A DNA stretch of 35,565 nt from Cyanobacteria bacterium FACHB-63 (lineage in GTDB: Bacteria > Cyanobacteriota > Cyanobacteriia > Leptolyngbyales > Leptolyngbyaceae): positions 1 through 35,565 of the forward strand of contig JACJNX010000120.1 of NCBI GenBank assembly GCA_014695255.1, read 5' to 3'. Positions 1 to 8,300 of this stretch are shown in pieces. The translations under genes were made by a program, and so were the position numbers. Under the pieces are notes generated by a model. That model was not told the DNA's origin. It ran no database searches and was given only the letters and a program-made list of their open reading frames with translations. Numbering within the stretch: position 1 is the stretch's first letter; each line of letters begins with the position of its first letter.

Positions 1-117
1 GTTGAGGCAACCGTCAGCATCAACTGACCCGTTGCAGCGTCAAAATGCCAATGTTTTAGTTCAAGGTGTTGTTGGTCCGGTAGCAGTTGTTGAAAGAAAT
101 TCAGATCTCCTAACTCC
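1..117 (-). pseudogene. N-terminal part of an ISL3-type transposase, cut by window edge
   Basis: Read on the minus strand, this stretch gives an open frame containing FFQQLLPDQQHLELKHW, then a Trp/Phe/Asp-rich strand and LMLTVAS, and it runs off the left edge. The pattern resembles the N-terminus of ISL3-family DDE transposases, which precedes their zinc-binding cysteine pairs. No ATG opens the frame; a GAT-CTG-AAT lead-in follows an AGGAG-like stretch, so a non-ATG start or a lost start is possible. An ISL3-like terminal repeat lies just upstream at 149-170, which supports the call. Whether the gene is intact cannot be seen because most of it is outside the window. Confidence 0.5.
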
Positions 118-148
118 TAAAGGGGGATATCTCGATTTTGCCACCTGT

Positions 149-170
149 TCACCAAAACTTGGGAAGAGCC
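149..170. repeat. Terminal inverted repeat of the ISL3-type element at the window start
   Basis: The sequence starts tcaccaaaa and ends gggaagagcc. It matches the ISL3-type ends seen elsewhere in this window (25208-25229 and 19599-19620), which share TCACCAAA inside and GCC at the outer edge. The element therefore ends at about base 170 and extends left, out of the window. The other end and its target duplication cannot be checked here. Confidence 0.6.
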
Positions 171-230
171 CATCTAATTTGGCACTGTACACCTTATTTT
201 TTAGCCTATTGTTGCGATTCCGCATCGCTT

Positions 231-500
231 CTACCTTTCAAGCCCGTTGTCACCCCCTGAAGACACATCCTCCTTCTGTGGCTCAATGAAAATTAGCTTT
301 CTTACCGTTCGAGTGTCCGTTGCAGGAGCAGTTGCCTCTAAAGAGAGGTTTCCTCGATCCTGGGTAGTTGGATCTCTAGGACCATCCGACTCATTCTGAC
401 CCTCTAGATCCTCCGGTCTAACCAAATCTCGGATAATCTCATTGGGGTCTGCTGGGGGTTTCTTCGGCGGTTGTTCAGGGGCTGAGGTTTCTTCTGTCAT
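231..500 (-). CDS. Small hypothetical proline- and acid-rich protein
   Basis: This is an open frame of about 89 residues starting MTEETSAPEQPPKKPP. The ATG at 500 is preferred to an in-frame ATG five codons upstream because the protein reads better from it, although no strong ribosome binding site is visible. The sequence is rich in Pro, Glu, Asp and Thr and has no membrane segment, signal peptide or recognisable domain. It follows the WD40 gene on the same strand after about 95 bases, so it could be co-transcribed as the last gene of the STAND island. I do not recognise the family; it may be a disordered protein or a spurious frame. Confidence 0.4.
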   Translation of the reverse strand: MTEETSAPEQPPKKPPADPNEIIRDLVRPEDLEGQNESDGPRDPTTQDRGNLSLEATAPATDTRTVRKLIFIEPQKEDVSSGGDNGLER

Positions 501-594
501 AATGCAGTACCACAACTAGGAGTTAGAATCTTAACGGATTGTTCTATCTTGATAACTATTCCATCAACTAAACAATACGCCGAGAGGGTGAACT

Positions 595-3500
595 TCATGC
601 ACCGGTCGGCTCCACTTCCACCGCTCCCAGAGCCTTTAAAGTTGCCCGTTGAGCCATCGTTATCCCTGTCACTCCCCAAATATTCATTTCTTCATAAGGT
701 TTCTCAATTCTCAGTGTTTTCAAACACCTACCCGTTTCAATCTCCCACAATTTAATCGTCTCATCTTTTCCCCCACTTGCAAGCTGTTGGCCATGGGGAT
801 GGAATGTTACGGACCACACGGTGCCCTGATGGCCTTTTAATGTTTTCACGAGCGTTCCAGTTTGTGTATCCCACAGCCGCACAGTTTGATCATCACTGCT
901 ACTTGCAAGTAGCAGTGAAACAGTCGGACTAAAGGCAATCGATCTAACTCGATGTGTGTGGCCCTCCAAGGTTCGGATGCAATTGCCAGTCTCAATATTC
1001 CAAAGCTTGATCGTGCGATCACCACTCCCGCTAGCAACCCATTTCCCGCAAGGACTGAAGGTAACGGTAACGACCCAATCGCAATGGCCTTGCAGTGTCT
1101 GCAAACAGAGCCCAGTGGATATATCCCAGAGCTTGACGGTTTGATCGTCACTAGCACTAGCAATCATTGACCCCTGCGGATGTAGCGCGATTGCCTTGAC
1201 CCGGTGGGTATGTCCCTCCAAAGTCCGCAAACACTCCCCAGTTCGATAGTCCCATAGCTTAATGGTCTGGTCACGACTGCCACTCACTAGGAGTTGTCCA
1301 TCTGGACTAAAGCTGACCGAGTGCACCCAACTCTGGTGCCCCCAAATCGTTCGTATACATTCTCCTGTTCTAATGTTCCAAAGCTTTAACGTCTGGTCAT
1401 CGCTCGCACTTGCTAGGAGAGGTTCGTCATCAGTTGTTTGAGACGCAATATCCTCTTTAGCCACATCACTTCTTGTAGAGTGATTCATATCTTGAGATGT
1501 AAAGGCAACCGAGGCGACTAAATTCGTATGTCCGGCTAGACTTCGGACGCAAGTTCCGGTTGTGACGTCCCACACTCGTGTTAAACGGTCATAACTGCCA
1601 CTCGCTAACCAACGACCGTCTGGACTAAACGCAATCGACGCAATCCAATTGTTGTGTGTTATTAATGCGCTTAAACAATAACCCGTTTGCACCTCCCAGA
1701 GCCGAACAGCTTGATCTTCACTAGCAGTAGCTAAGGTTTGACCATCTGGACTAAAGGCAACTAGCCACACGCGGTCCTTGTACTCTGGCAAGCTTTTAAG
1801 GCAACTCCCTGTAACCACATCCCAAATCTTGACCATTCTATCCTCGCTAGCGGTGGCTACCTTTAGCCCGTCTGGGCTAAAGGCAACTGCCCAAGCACGA
1901 CTGCTATAGTTAGGGAGTGTACCGGTACACACTCCAGTTTGGAGATTCCAAAATGTCACCGCGTTTCCACCGCTTCCTGTTGCTAAGGTTTGCCCATCTG
2001 GGCTTAACGCTAAGGACAATCTCCAATTAACCTGGATGTTCAAAACCCGCAAACATTCTCCCGTCTGAAGATTCCAGAGTTTCACGGTGGCATCTTCACT
2101 ACTGCTAATCAAGGTTTGACCATCTGGAGAGAAGATCACGGAGAGTAAGCGATCATGATGTCCACTCAAGATTGTAAGACACTGCCCAGTCTGAACATTC
2201 CAAAGGCGAATAGTTTGGTCATTACTACCACTGGCTAGAACTTGACCATCTGGGCTAAACGCGATTGTCTGAATCCAACTGCTATGCCCGCTCAAGGTTC
2301 TAAGACACTGCCCAGTCTGAACATTCCAAAGACGAATAGTTTGGTCATTACTGCCACTCGCTAGAACCTGACCATCTGGGCTAAACGCGATCGCTTGTAC
2401 CCAACTGCTGTGCCCGCTCAGAATCATTAACTGTTGAGAATTCGCAACGTGCCAAAGGCTAATTTCGCTGTCAAGTCCAGTCGCTAGTAGTGTGCTATCG
2501 GAGCTGAAGGCAGCCGAAAAAACAGTGCCAACCATCTGTGTTAATGCCGATCTAGATAAATCGGCACCAACAAAGTTTGTGCGGTGCAGGATCATTCTTT
2601 GGAGGTCAGCTTGCCAAATTGTGAGGTCAGAAAAGTCATAGCCGCTTAAATCAATTCCCACTTGGCAGAAGAGATTGAGCAAATTCCCTCCGGCATATCC
2701 AGGTTGTCGGGGTGCTTGCTGTAAGTTCAACAGAATCTGTTCTAAGCGGAATTGTATTGCCTCTAGGCTACCCAGCGCTGCTAGCAGCCGGTCACTCAGG
2801 GGTTTGAGAATCAGACGCACCTGAGCATTGCGTAAATAGTCTTTCGTCTGAGCTTTCAGTAGTGCATGAGAATTGAATAAATTAATATTGCCACTTATGA
2901 TTTCTGAAGTAATTTGCTCAATCAGTCGATCGGTGACATATTCCATCACCACAGGTTGTTGCGTAAACGTCACTGATTTCCTCTCAATCAGAGATCGCAA
3001 TTGCAATGACTCCAGCGCTTCTAACAACGATCGCGGCAGAATACTGGGAATCATGTCCTGCTGTAGCTCAGGACTGGAAACCCACTCTCGTCCGATCGCT
3101 AACCAGTACATGATGTGCTGCTCGAGGAGAGGCAAGCGTTCAAATTGTTGGTCAAGCAGGTCAGAAATATCACCAAAGACCGCTGTACCTTGAGCGAGGA
3201 ACTGCACGATATCGCCATCAAACACGTCTTGAATGGTCGTGGCGGCAATCTTTAACGCCAGCGGATTTCCAGCATAGTGATCGATTAACGCTTGGCTCGC
3301 TGATTCTGAAACCGAAACTACTTTTTCTCTGAGAATTTCTTGCCCCTCAGCTTGCGCTAGTCCTGAGAGCCGTAGCGAGCGTAGAGGAGAACCTGCTCCT
3401 TCTTTTGCCCCTAACCCACGGGGTTTTTCTCGGCTCGTCAAGACCAAACAGCTCTGGTGTTGAGCTTCCCAAAGGCATCGGAAGAGCTGCCCATAGCCCT

Positions 3501-4200
3501 CGTAGCCAACTCGATAAGCTCCAGCCCGCTGATCGCTGCGTAAAACCGACTCCACATTGTCCAAAATGAGCAGACAGCGATCGTGACGGAGATACTCAAG
3601 CAAGCACAAAACTTGTCCATCAATTGTCTCTGGTAGACGAGTTTGTTGTTGACGAGACAGAATTTGGATCAACTCTGCCAGCAAATCTTGAATAGGAGGA
3701 GCATTCCGCAACGATCGCCAAATCACAACGACAAACTCATCTTGAACTTGCTTGGCGAACTGAACCGATAGCGTCGTCTTCCCCATCCCGCCCATGCCGA
3801 TCAGCGTAATCAGGCGACAGCGTTCTTCAACCACCCATTGCTGTAGTTGGTCAAGCTCTTGCTCTCGTCCATAAAAGGTGGCAATATCAACCGCTTCACC
3901 CCAATTCCGCTGTTTTCGGGCAGATTCGGTTGGAGTAACGATGCTTTGAGCAGTAATAGATGGAGAGGATGCAGGGTCAGGCGGGAGTTCTCCAACCTCC
4001 TCGCATTCTAAATTTAGCCGAGAGCAGATTTCGACAAAGGTAGCGCGATCTACGGGTTTCCCCGATAAGAAGTTGCTGACAGTTGCGAGTGATAGTTCAG
4101 TCGCTTCAGCGAGGGCACGCTGGTTGGGCAAACCATTGCGTCGAATTGACAGCTTGACCTGTTCAAGGCACTCGGCACGAACTCGAAGCGATCGGGGCAT
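595..4200 (-). CDS. HTH / NB-ARC NTPase / WD40-repeat STAND protein
   Basis: This is a very large cytoplasmic signalling NTPase of about 1201 residues. Residues 1-65 form a helix-turn-helix-like domain (MPRSLRVR..., [15 protein letters not shown]). An NB-ARC domain follows, with P-loop [10 protein letters not shown] near residues 135-144 and Walker B-like [10 protein letters not shown]. After a helical linker comes a short pentapeptide-like stretch ([15 protein letters not shown]), then about 14 WD40 blades to the C-terminus. STAND proteins of this build are common in cyanobacteria. In the known family the repeats sense a ligand and the NTPase oligomerises; the trigger here is unknown. The ATG at 4200 is chosen over one 14 codons upstream because MPRSL is the usual family N-terminus. 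Blade 9 carries an insert of about 20 polar residues. It lies 113 bases downstream of the nSTAND1 gene on the same strand and may share its transcript. Confidence 0.93.
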   Translation of the reverse strand: MPRSLRVRAECLEQVKLSIRRNGLPNQRALAEATELSLATVSNFLSGKPVDRATFVEICSRLNLECEEVGELPPDPASSPSITAQSIVTPTESARKQRNWGEAVDIATFYGREQELDQLQQWVVEERCRLITLIGMGGMGKTTLSVQFAKQVQDEFVVVIWRSLRNAPPIQDLLAELIQILSRQQQTRLPETIDGQVLCLLEYLRHDRCLLILDNVESVLRSDQRAGAYRVGYEGYGQLFRCLWEAQHQSCLVLTSREKPRGLGAKEGAGSPLRSLRLSGLAQAEGQEILREKVVSVSESASQALIDHYAGNPLALKIAATTIQDVFDGDIVQFLAQGTAVFGDISDLLDQQFERLPLLEQHIMYWLAIGREWVSSPELQQDMIPSILPRSLLEALESLQLRSLIERKSVTFTQQPVVMEYVTDRLIEQITSEIISGNINLFNSHALLKAQTKDYLRNAQVRLILKPLSDRLLAALGSLEAIQFRLEQILLNLQQAPRQPGYAGGNLLNLFCQVGIDLSGYDFSDLTIWQADLQRMILHRTNFVGADLSRSALTQMVGTVFSAAFSSDSTLLATGLDSEISLWHVANSQQLMILSGHSSWVQAIAFSPDGQVLASGSNDQTIRLWNVQTGQCLRTLSGHSSWIQTIAFSPDGQVLASGSNDQTIRLWNVQTGQCLTILSGHHDRLLSVIFSPDGQTLISSSEDATVKLWNLQTGECLRVLNIQVNWRLSLALSPDGQTLATGSGGNAVTFWNLQTGVCTGTLPNYSSRAWAVAFSPDGLKVATASEDRMVKIWDVVTGSCLKSLPEYKDRVWLVAFSPDGQTLATASEDQAVRLWEVQTGYCLSALITHNNWIASIAFSPDGRWLASGSYDRLTRVWDVTTGTCVRSLAGHTNLVASVAFTSQDMNHSTRSDVAKEDIASQTTDDEPLLASASDDQTLKLWNIRTGECIRTIWGHQSWVHSVSFSPDGQLLVSGSRDQTIKLWDYRTGECLRTLEGHTHRVKAIALHPQGSMIASASDDQTVKLWDISTGLCLQTLQGHCDWVVTVTFSPCGKWVASGSGDRTIKLWNIETGNCIRTLEGHTHRVRSIAFSPTVSLLLASSSDDQTVRLWDTQTGTLVKTLKGHQGTVWSVTFHPHGQQLASGGKDETIKLWEIETGRCLKTLRIEKPYEEMNIWGVTGITMAQRATLKALGAVEVEPTGA
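2175..2426. repeat. Tandem duplication of one WD40 blade (126 bp x 2)
   Basis: Two adjacent 126-base units, 2175-2300 and 2301-2426, both start taagacactgcccagtctga and differ at only a few positions. Each encodes one 42-residue WD40 blade of the STAND protein. Neighbouring blades are much more divergent, so this pair reflects a recent internal duplication or gene conversion. Confidence 0.85.
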
Positions 4201-4313
4201 GGTAAAGAGGGATAAAGGGATTGCGTTCTGTGTGAAGCCCATTTGGGCTTTTCTCTTGGGAGTACAGTCAACCGGAAAGCTGTCAGAAACTCATCTGTGA
4301 GAAGGCAGATCCT

Positions 4314-6542
4314 CTATCGTTGCCTGACTGCTGCTCTGAACTGCTCCACATAATGCTTTGCGTCTTCCAGGTTCTTGAATGAGTCTGGATACCTTTTTAG
4401 AAGCACTTGGGGCAGTCGATCGCAATCACGATCGGCTAAATGTTTTAATTCAGCAGGAAGTTTTGCGTTGCAAAGAATCGGCGAATTTTCTGAGTTAGTC
4501 AGTTGAGGCTGTTCTAATCCTGTGTTGTTGAGATCGGTTGCTAGTAGAATCGCTCTGCTGAGGTTGGCTCTACTGAGGTTGGCTCCGCGGAGAATGGTGT
4601 CGCTGAGGTCGGCTCTGCTGAGGACGGTGTCGCTGAGGTTGGCTCTACTGAGGTTGGCTCTGCGGAGGTCGGTGTCGCTGAGGTCGGCAGTGCGGAGGTT
4701 GGCGGTGCGGAAGTTGACGGTGCGGAGGTTGGCGGCGCTGAGGTTGGTCTTTGCCAAATTCCTGCCCTCCAGTGTTCTGCAGGTTCCAAATACTCTCTCA
4801 CCCACAGGGTCAAACCAGCCCGGAAGTGATTGCAAGTCGCTACATCCTTTAGTTAATGCCTTCGCTGCCCCCGGTTTACCTGATATGTCTTTGCTATTTA
4901 GAGTTACATAGTTTCGTTGAACGGCCTCTTCTCGTAAAAAGCTATCGACGACAAGCAGTGGCAGTATTAGGAAACTGGCAATCGCTGCTCGGTTGAGCCA
5001 GCGCTGCTGCACACTCTTCCGCACAAATGCTGCTGCACACTTGGTCAGAGGTAAGGTCTCGGCATATCGTTTCTGAAAACTGCGAGCATCATCTAGCTGT
5101 CGTCCCTGCAAAAGATAGCCTCGCTTCTTGCCTTGCTTTTCCCATTCCTCAGCTAGAGCATTAATGCGTCGCTGCTGGCGAATGCGGTCTCGTTGTCCGT
5201 CCAGCCATTCCCCGATCTGTTGCCAGTGATCTAACAATGCCTCATGCGTCACTTCTGCCACCTCTTTGCCTTCAACGCTCGAAAGCGTTAGCAACCGCGC
5301 TCCAGGCACTGAGAAACGTCCCATCACCTCTCGCACCAATGTTGCATTGTCTTGGGCTGATACCAAGCTTTCAACAGTGGCTCTGCGCCGCGTGTCCCTT
5401 GGTCCTTCTCCAAGCTCTACCAGTCCGATAAACATACGTCTGGCAATGTCCTTCTCCTTGTCATTCAGGCTGCTGTAGATGCGTTGGGCTTCCCCCGCCA
5501 GTGCCCCGCCAACCCCCCCAATTGCTTTTAGTGTTTTAGTTGGAGAGTTGCCCTGTTCCAGCCCTTCCCAGATGCGGGTCAGGGCAAACTGGAGCAGCGG
5601 CAGTGCGCCTTCACGTCCTTCAGTTTGCTCAATCAAGCGATCGACAAGTCCCTCATCCAAAGGATGTCCTGCTTGCTTGGCGGGTTCTGAGATCGCTCGA
5701 TGTAATTCTTCTGGCGTCATTACCGGCAGGATCACACTTTGAGCAGCAATGATTTGATTGAGCAACGGATGCCGTTGGGTTTCTCCAACAAAGTCCAGCC
5801 GCATCGTGATGACGACTGAGACGCGAGCTTCAGCAGAGGATGCCGCCTCAATCAGATTGTCAATGAAAATCGCTCGCTCATTCGCATCCTTACAAAGCGA
5901 ATAAATCTCCTCCAATTGATCAACTAGGATAACTAGAGGAGAGGACTCAAGACAGGGAATGTCATTCACAATCTTCCTCAACTGATCGTGGGTTCCCTGT
6001 TCACCCGATTGCCTCAAGATTGCCTCAAACTCCGCCCGTTTTGTCGAAGGGCTAGGGTCATTCGTCGCGATGCAAGCTAAAACCCTAGCCAGTCCTTCTA
6101 ATGGGTTTTTCCCTGGCTTCATAATGGCGACATAGGTTTGCTGATATCCAGGCAGCGGGCGTCGAGCGAGCTCCGGCATTAACCCAGCGCGAGCCAGTGA
6201 AGATTTTCCAGACCCGGATGCTCCCAGAATCAGTAGCAAGCGCACAGGCGGCTTGTCCTGAACCGCCCGTTCCTGCAATTCACGCAATCGATTCCACAAT
6301 CGATCGATCTGAGCTTCTCGCCCAAAATAGACATTTGCATCTTCCACTTGAAAAGCCGCCAGCCCGCGATACGGGTTTGCAGCTAGGTGAGACTTGGAGG
6401 GTTTTGTCTCAATTTCGACCTGGCGATCGAGATGGTAGTTGTAAATCACAACTTTGTTCCCATCCCCAGACACGATCACACTGCTAATCGCATCTCGTTG
6501 AATTGCAACATGCCGATCGTCTCCGTGATTGGTTTCACTCAT
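4314..6542 (-). CDS. nSTAND1 NTPase with membrane segment and pentapeptide repeats
   Basis: This 742-residue protein begins with a short beta-rich leader (residues 18-36, SSVIVSGDGNKVVIYNY). Next comes PYRGLAAF...YFGRE, the standard entry to novel-STAND type 1 NTPases, with P-loop GASGSGKSS at 107-115 and Walker B-like LVILVDQLEEIY. The NTPase and winged-helix region runs to about residue 500. One hydrophobic helix (about 507-525, AAIASFLILPLLVV) follows, then pentapeptide repeats of the A(N/D)L type at about 585-665 and a short tail. The likely role is a membrane-anchored sensor or switch in a conflict or programmed-death pathway. The upstream CHAT gene ends 9 bases before this start, and the GGAGAT ribosome site overlaps that gene's end, so the two are translationally close. 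The leader motif recurs in the CHAT and NACHT proteins next door. Confidence 0.9.
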   Translation of the reverse strand: MSETNHGDDRHVAIQRDAISSVIVSGDGNKVVIYNYHLDRQVEIETKPSKSHLAANPYRGLAAFQVEDANVYFGREAQIDRLWNRLRELQERAVQDKPPVRLLLILGASGSGKSSLARAGLMPELARRPLPGYQQTYVAIMKPGKNPLEGLARVLACIATNDPSPSTKRAEFEAILRQSGEQGTHDQLRKIVNDIPCLESSPLVILVDQLEEIYSLCKDANERAIFIDNLIEAASSAEARVSVVITMRLDFVGETQRHPLLNQIIAAQSVILPVMTPEELHRAISEPAKQAGHPLDEGLVDRLIEQTEGREGALPLLQFALTRIWEGLEQGNSPTKTLKAIGGVGGALAGEAQRIYSSLNDKEKDIARRMFIGLVELGEGPRDTRRRATVESLVSAQDNATLVREVMGRFSVPGARLLTLSSVEGKEVAEVTHEALLDHWQQIGEWLDGQRDRIRQQRRINALAEEWEKQGKKRGYLLQGRQLDDARSFQKRYAETLPLTKCAAAFVRKSVQQRWLNRAAIASFLILPLLVVDSFLREEAVQRNYVTLNSKDISGKPGAAKALTKGCSDLQSLPGWFDPVGERVFGTCRTLEGRNLAKTNLSAANLRTVNFRTANLRTADLSDTDLRRANLSRANLSDTVLSRADLSDTILRGANLSRANLSRAILLATDLNNTGLEQPQLTNSENSPILCNAKLPAELKHLADRDCDRLPQVLLKRYPDSFKNLEDAKHYVEQFRAAVRQR
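4556..4756. repeat. 15-nt periodic repeat encoding the pentapeptide repeats
   Basis: The DNA repeats with a period of 15 bases around a core like ctgaggttggct. On the minus strand it encodes the run of A(N/D)LS/R pentapeptides of the nSTAND1 protein. The strict DNA periodicity opens long frames on both strands, which are not genes. The low divergence between units suggests recent expansion by slippage or recombination. Confidence 0.75.
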
Positions 6543-6551
6543 GGCACAAAC

Positions 6552-8153
6552 TCAAATCTCCAGATGAACTAAGGTTAGCAATTTGTACCAATTCCCACCC
6601 AGCCATGCTGCTGCTTTTTCAACATGAGGACGCAGCTTATCGATCGCTTCTGCAAACCCATTGGCCTTCTGTGCGTAGGTCATCGCGCGATCGAGCGCTT
6701 TCCCCACTTCATCTTTATCAGGCTGTGACTTCTTCAATTCTTCTTTGGCATCATCAACAGCATTTACAATCTTGCGCGAGTCAGGGGTATCAAGCTGCAT
6801 CAGGATTGATTGCAGCGCTTCCAGCACTGAAACCATATCCACCGTTTGCGGCTGAGGCAGACCATCGGGTTGGAAGTGCACTGAGACAGTATTACCATCG
6901 CCAGCTATAATGGAACTGCCTATCACCGAGTCAGCAATAGAAATTGAGCGATTTTGATTAGGGGGAGTTATAGGCGTCACAGTCAGTTCTTCTTTTTCAC
7001 AGGATCCTTCAGTTTTCGTGGATTCTTTTCTCATAAGATGGCTTTCAGGAAATTTGACCAAATTTAGAGTTAATTTTGTTACCGACCAAATAACTTTTAG
7101 CAATTCATCCTGCTTTCGGAGAATCTCACTCATAAGTGTTAATGACCCTATTAATGTTCTCCGTTCCTCCTCTTTAAACCATTCAATGATTATGCGTGAA
7201 TACTTTCGAGGTTCAAGAGGTGTTAAGAAGAAGGTTGTAATACCAGAATCGTATTTAGGTGAAATATGAATGCTTTTAGTAGATTCTTCAATTGCAAAAT
7301 CAGGTGCTGTGATAGAAATGAAGATCTTAGTCGGTTTCGGTTTGTGAGTATTAGGATCTACTGAAAATTCCAGAGAAACATCATTTTTTATAACATCATC
7401 TTTTTTAATTAATTCGCCTGATTCTGTATAGTCTGGCAAATAGGCACGGAGTCCCTGTGAATTATAGAGGGCAACCATAGCTCGAACCTCTGTTGGCCGC
7501 CCAATTTGCGACTGTTGAGGCATAGCTGCCTCCAAACGTCGCCTTGTCTCAATTTCCGAAGGCGTTTTAATTGGTTCTGGGACCTGCTCTTTAGCTCGGC
7601 GCTTGATCACAGGTACAGAGACATCGGGATAATGCTGGAGATCGATGGCATTACAACCAAACTCATAAGCTTCCTCAAACGAACGGTTTGCGCCGATAGC
7701 CTGATAAAAACCTTGAGCAAATTTGATTGCGGCTTTGTCACCAATGGGTTGATTCATGCCAATGACGCAATCAATCGATTGGTGAATCGCTTCTGCCTGA
7801 ATTTCTGAATAACAAGCGTTTAAACAAACACATTGAATTGTATTTTGAAACAGCGAAAATAGTGTTGCCAGTGCTTCTGTGCTAACCATCTGGAGTTTTC
7901 CAGACTCATTCTCCAGTACTAACCCTTGGTCTCCGCTACCATGACCTGAGAAATGAACAATTTGCGGTGAGGAATTGAGGAGAGCTTTTTGCAAATCATC
8001 GACTCGCACAGCCCATCGCACAATGATTTCAAACTCGTTAGCCGTTCTAGAAGATTCCAATGCCGTTTGAATTTCTCGTACTTCTTCATCCAATCTGAGG
8101 CGATCAGTGTTGTGGGGATTGGCTGCAAGAATCAAAACTTTTTTTAGGTTCAT
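6552..8153 (-). CDS. CHAT-domain caspase-like protein with shared beta motif and helical C-terminus
   Basis: This 533-residue protein is a predicted cysteine peptidase of the CHAT (caspase HetF-associated with TPRs) clan. Residues 1-190 form the CHAT domain: VLILAANPHNTDRLRLDEEV at the N-terminus, HFSGHG with catalytic His71, and CLNACYSE with catalytic Cys114. Residues about 220-345 look like a beta-sandwich (KIFISITAPDF, FFLTPLEPRKYSRI). A beta motif follows at about 409-427 (GSSIIAGDGNTVSVHF). The last 100 residues are helical (EALQSILMQLD, AMTYAQKANGFAEAID). It is the first gene of the minus-strand run, followed after 9 bases by the nSTAND1 gene, and is divergent from the NACHT gene. Such proteases act as effectors cleaved on or activated by neighbouring STAND NTPases in known systems; the substrate here is unknown. 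Confidence 0.9.
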   Translation of the reverse strand: MNLKKVLILAANPHNTDRLRLDEEVREIQTALESSRTANEFEIIVRWAVRVDDLQKALLNSSPQIVHFSGHGSGDQGLVLENESGKLQMVSTEALATLFSLFQNTIQCVCLNACYSEIQAEAIHQSIDCVIGMNQPIGDKAAIKFAQGFYQAIGANRSFEEAYEFGCNAIDLQHYPDVSVPVIKRRAKEQVPEPIKTPSEIETRRRLEAAMPQQSQIGRPTEVRAMVALYNSQGLRAYLPDYTESGELIKKDDVIKNDVSLEFSVDPNTHKPKPTKIFISITAPDFAIEESTKSIHISPKYDSGITTFFLTPLEPRKYSRIIIEWFKEEERRTLIGSLTLMSEILRKQDELLKVIWSVTKLTLNLVKFPESHLMRKESTKTEGSCEKEELTVTPITPPNQNRSISIADSVIGSSIIAGDGNTVSVHFQPDGLPQPQTVDMVSVLEALQSILMQLDTPDSRKIVNAVDDAKEELKKSQPDKDEVGKALDRAMTYAQKANGFAEAIDKLRPHVEKAAAWLGGNWYKLLTLVHLEI

Positions 8154-8300
8154 TTTCTAGGTTCATCTATGATGTCACAATCAACTTCAAGCAGTTCACA
8201 GCAGATACATACTCGATCAACGGCATTCCGTAAACATCCGGTAATCTCATGTAGTGGCTTCTAATATCATAACTGTAGAGAACCTCGCGATTGCCCCTGG
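8154..8300. promoter_or_regulatory. Divergent intergenic region between the CHAT and NACHT genes
   Basis: These 147 bases separate two divergent starts and must hold promoters for both the minus-strand CHAT run and the plus-strand NACHT gene. I see no clear operator palindrome. A shared divergent control region is consistent with the two arms acting together, but that is inference. Confidence 0.45.

Noticed and set aside
2-289. A plus-strand frame at the left edge
   Set aside because: It runs across the end of the ISL3-type element and over the small minus-strand gene; the minus-strand reading matches a transposase N-terminus and terminal repeat.
4522-4911. Long frames opposite and beside the pentapeptide region of the nSTAND1 gene
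   Set aside because: They arise from the 15-base DNA periodicity; the encoded Leu/Arg and Pro/Thr/Ser repeats have no domain and the real gene uses the other frame.
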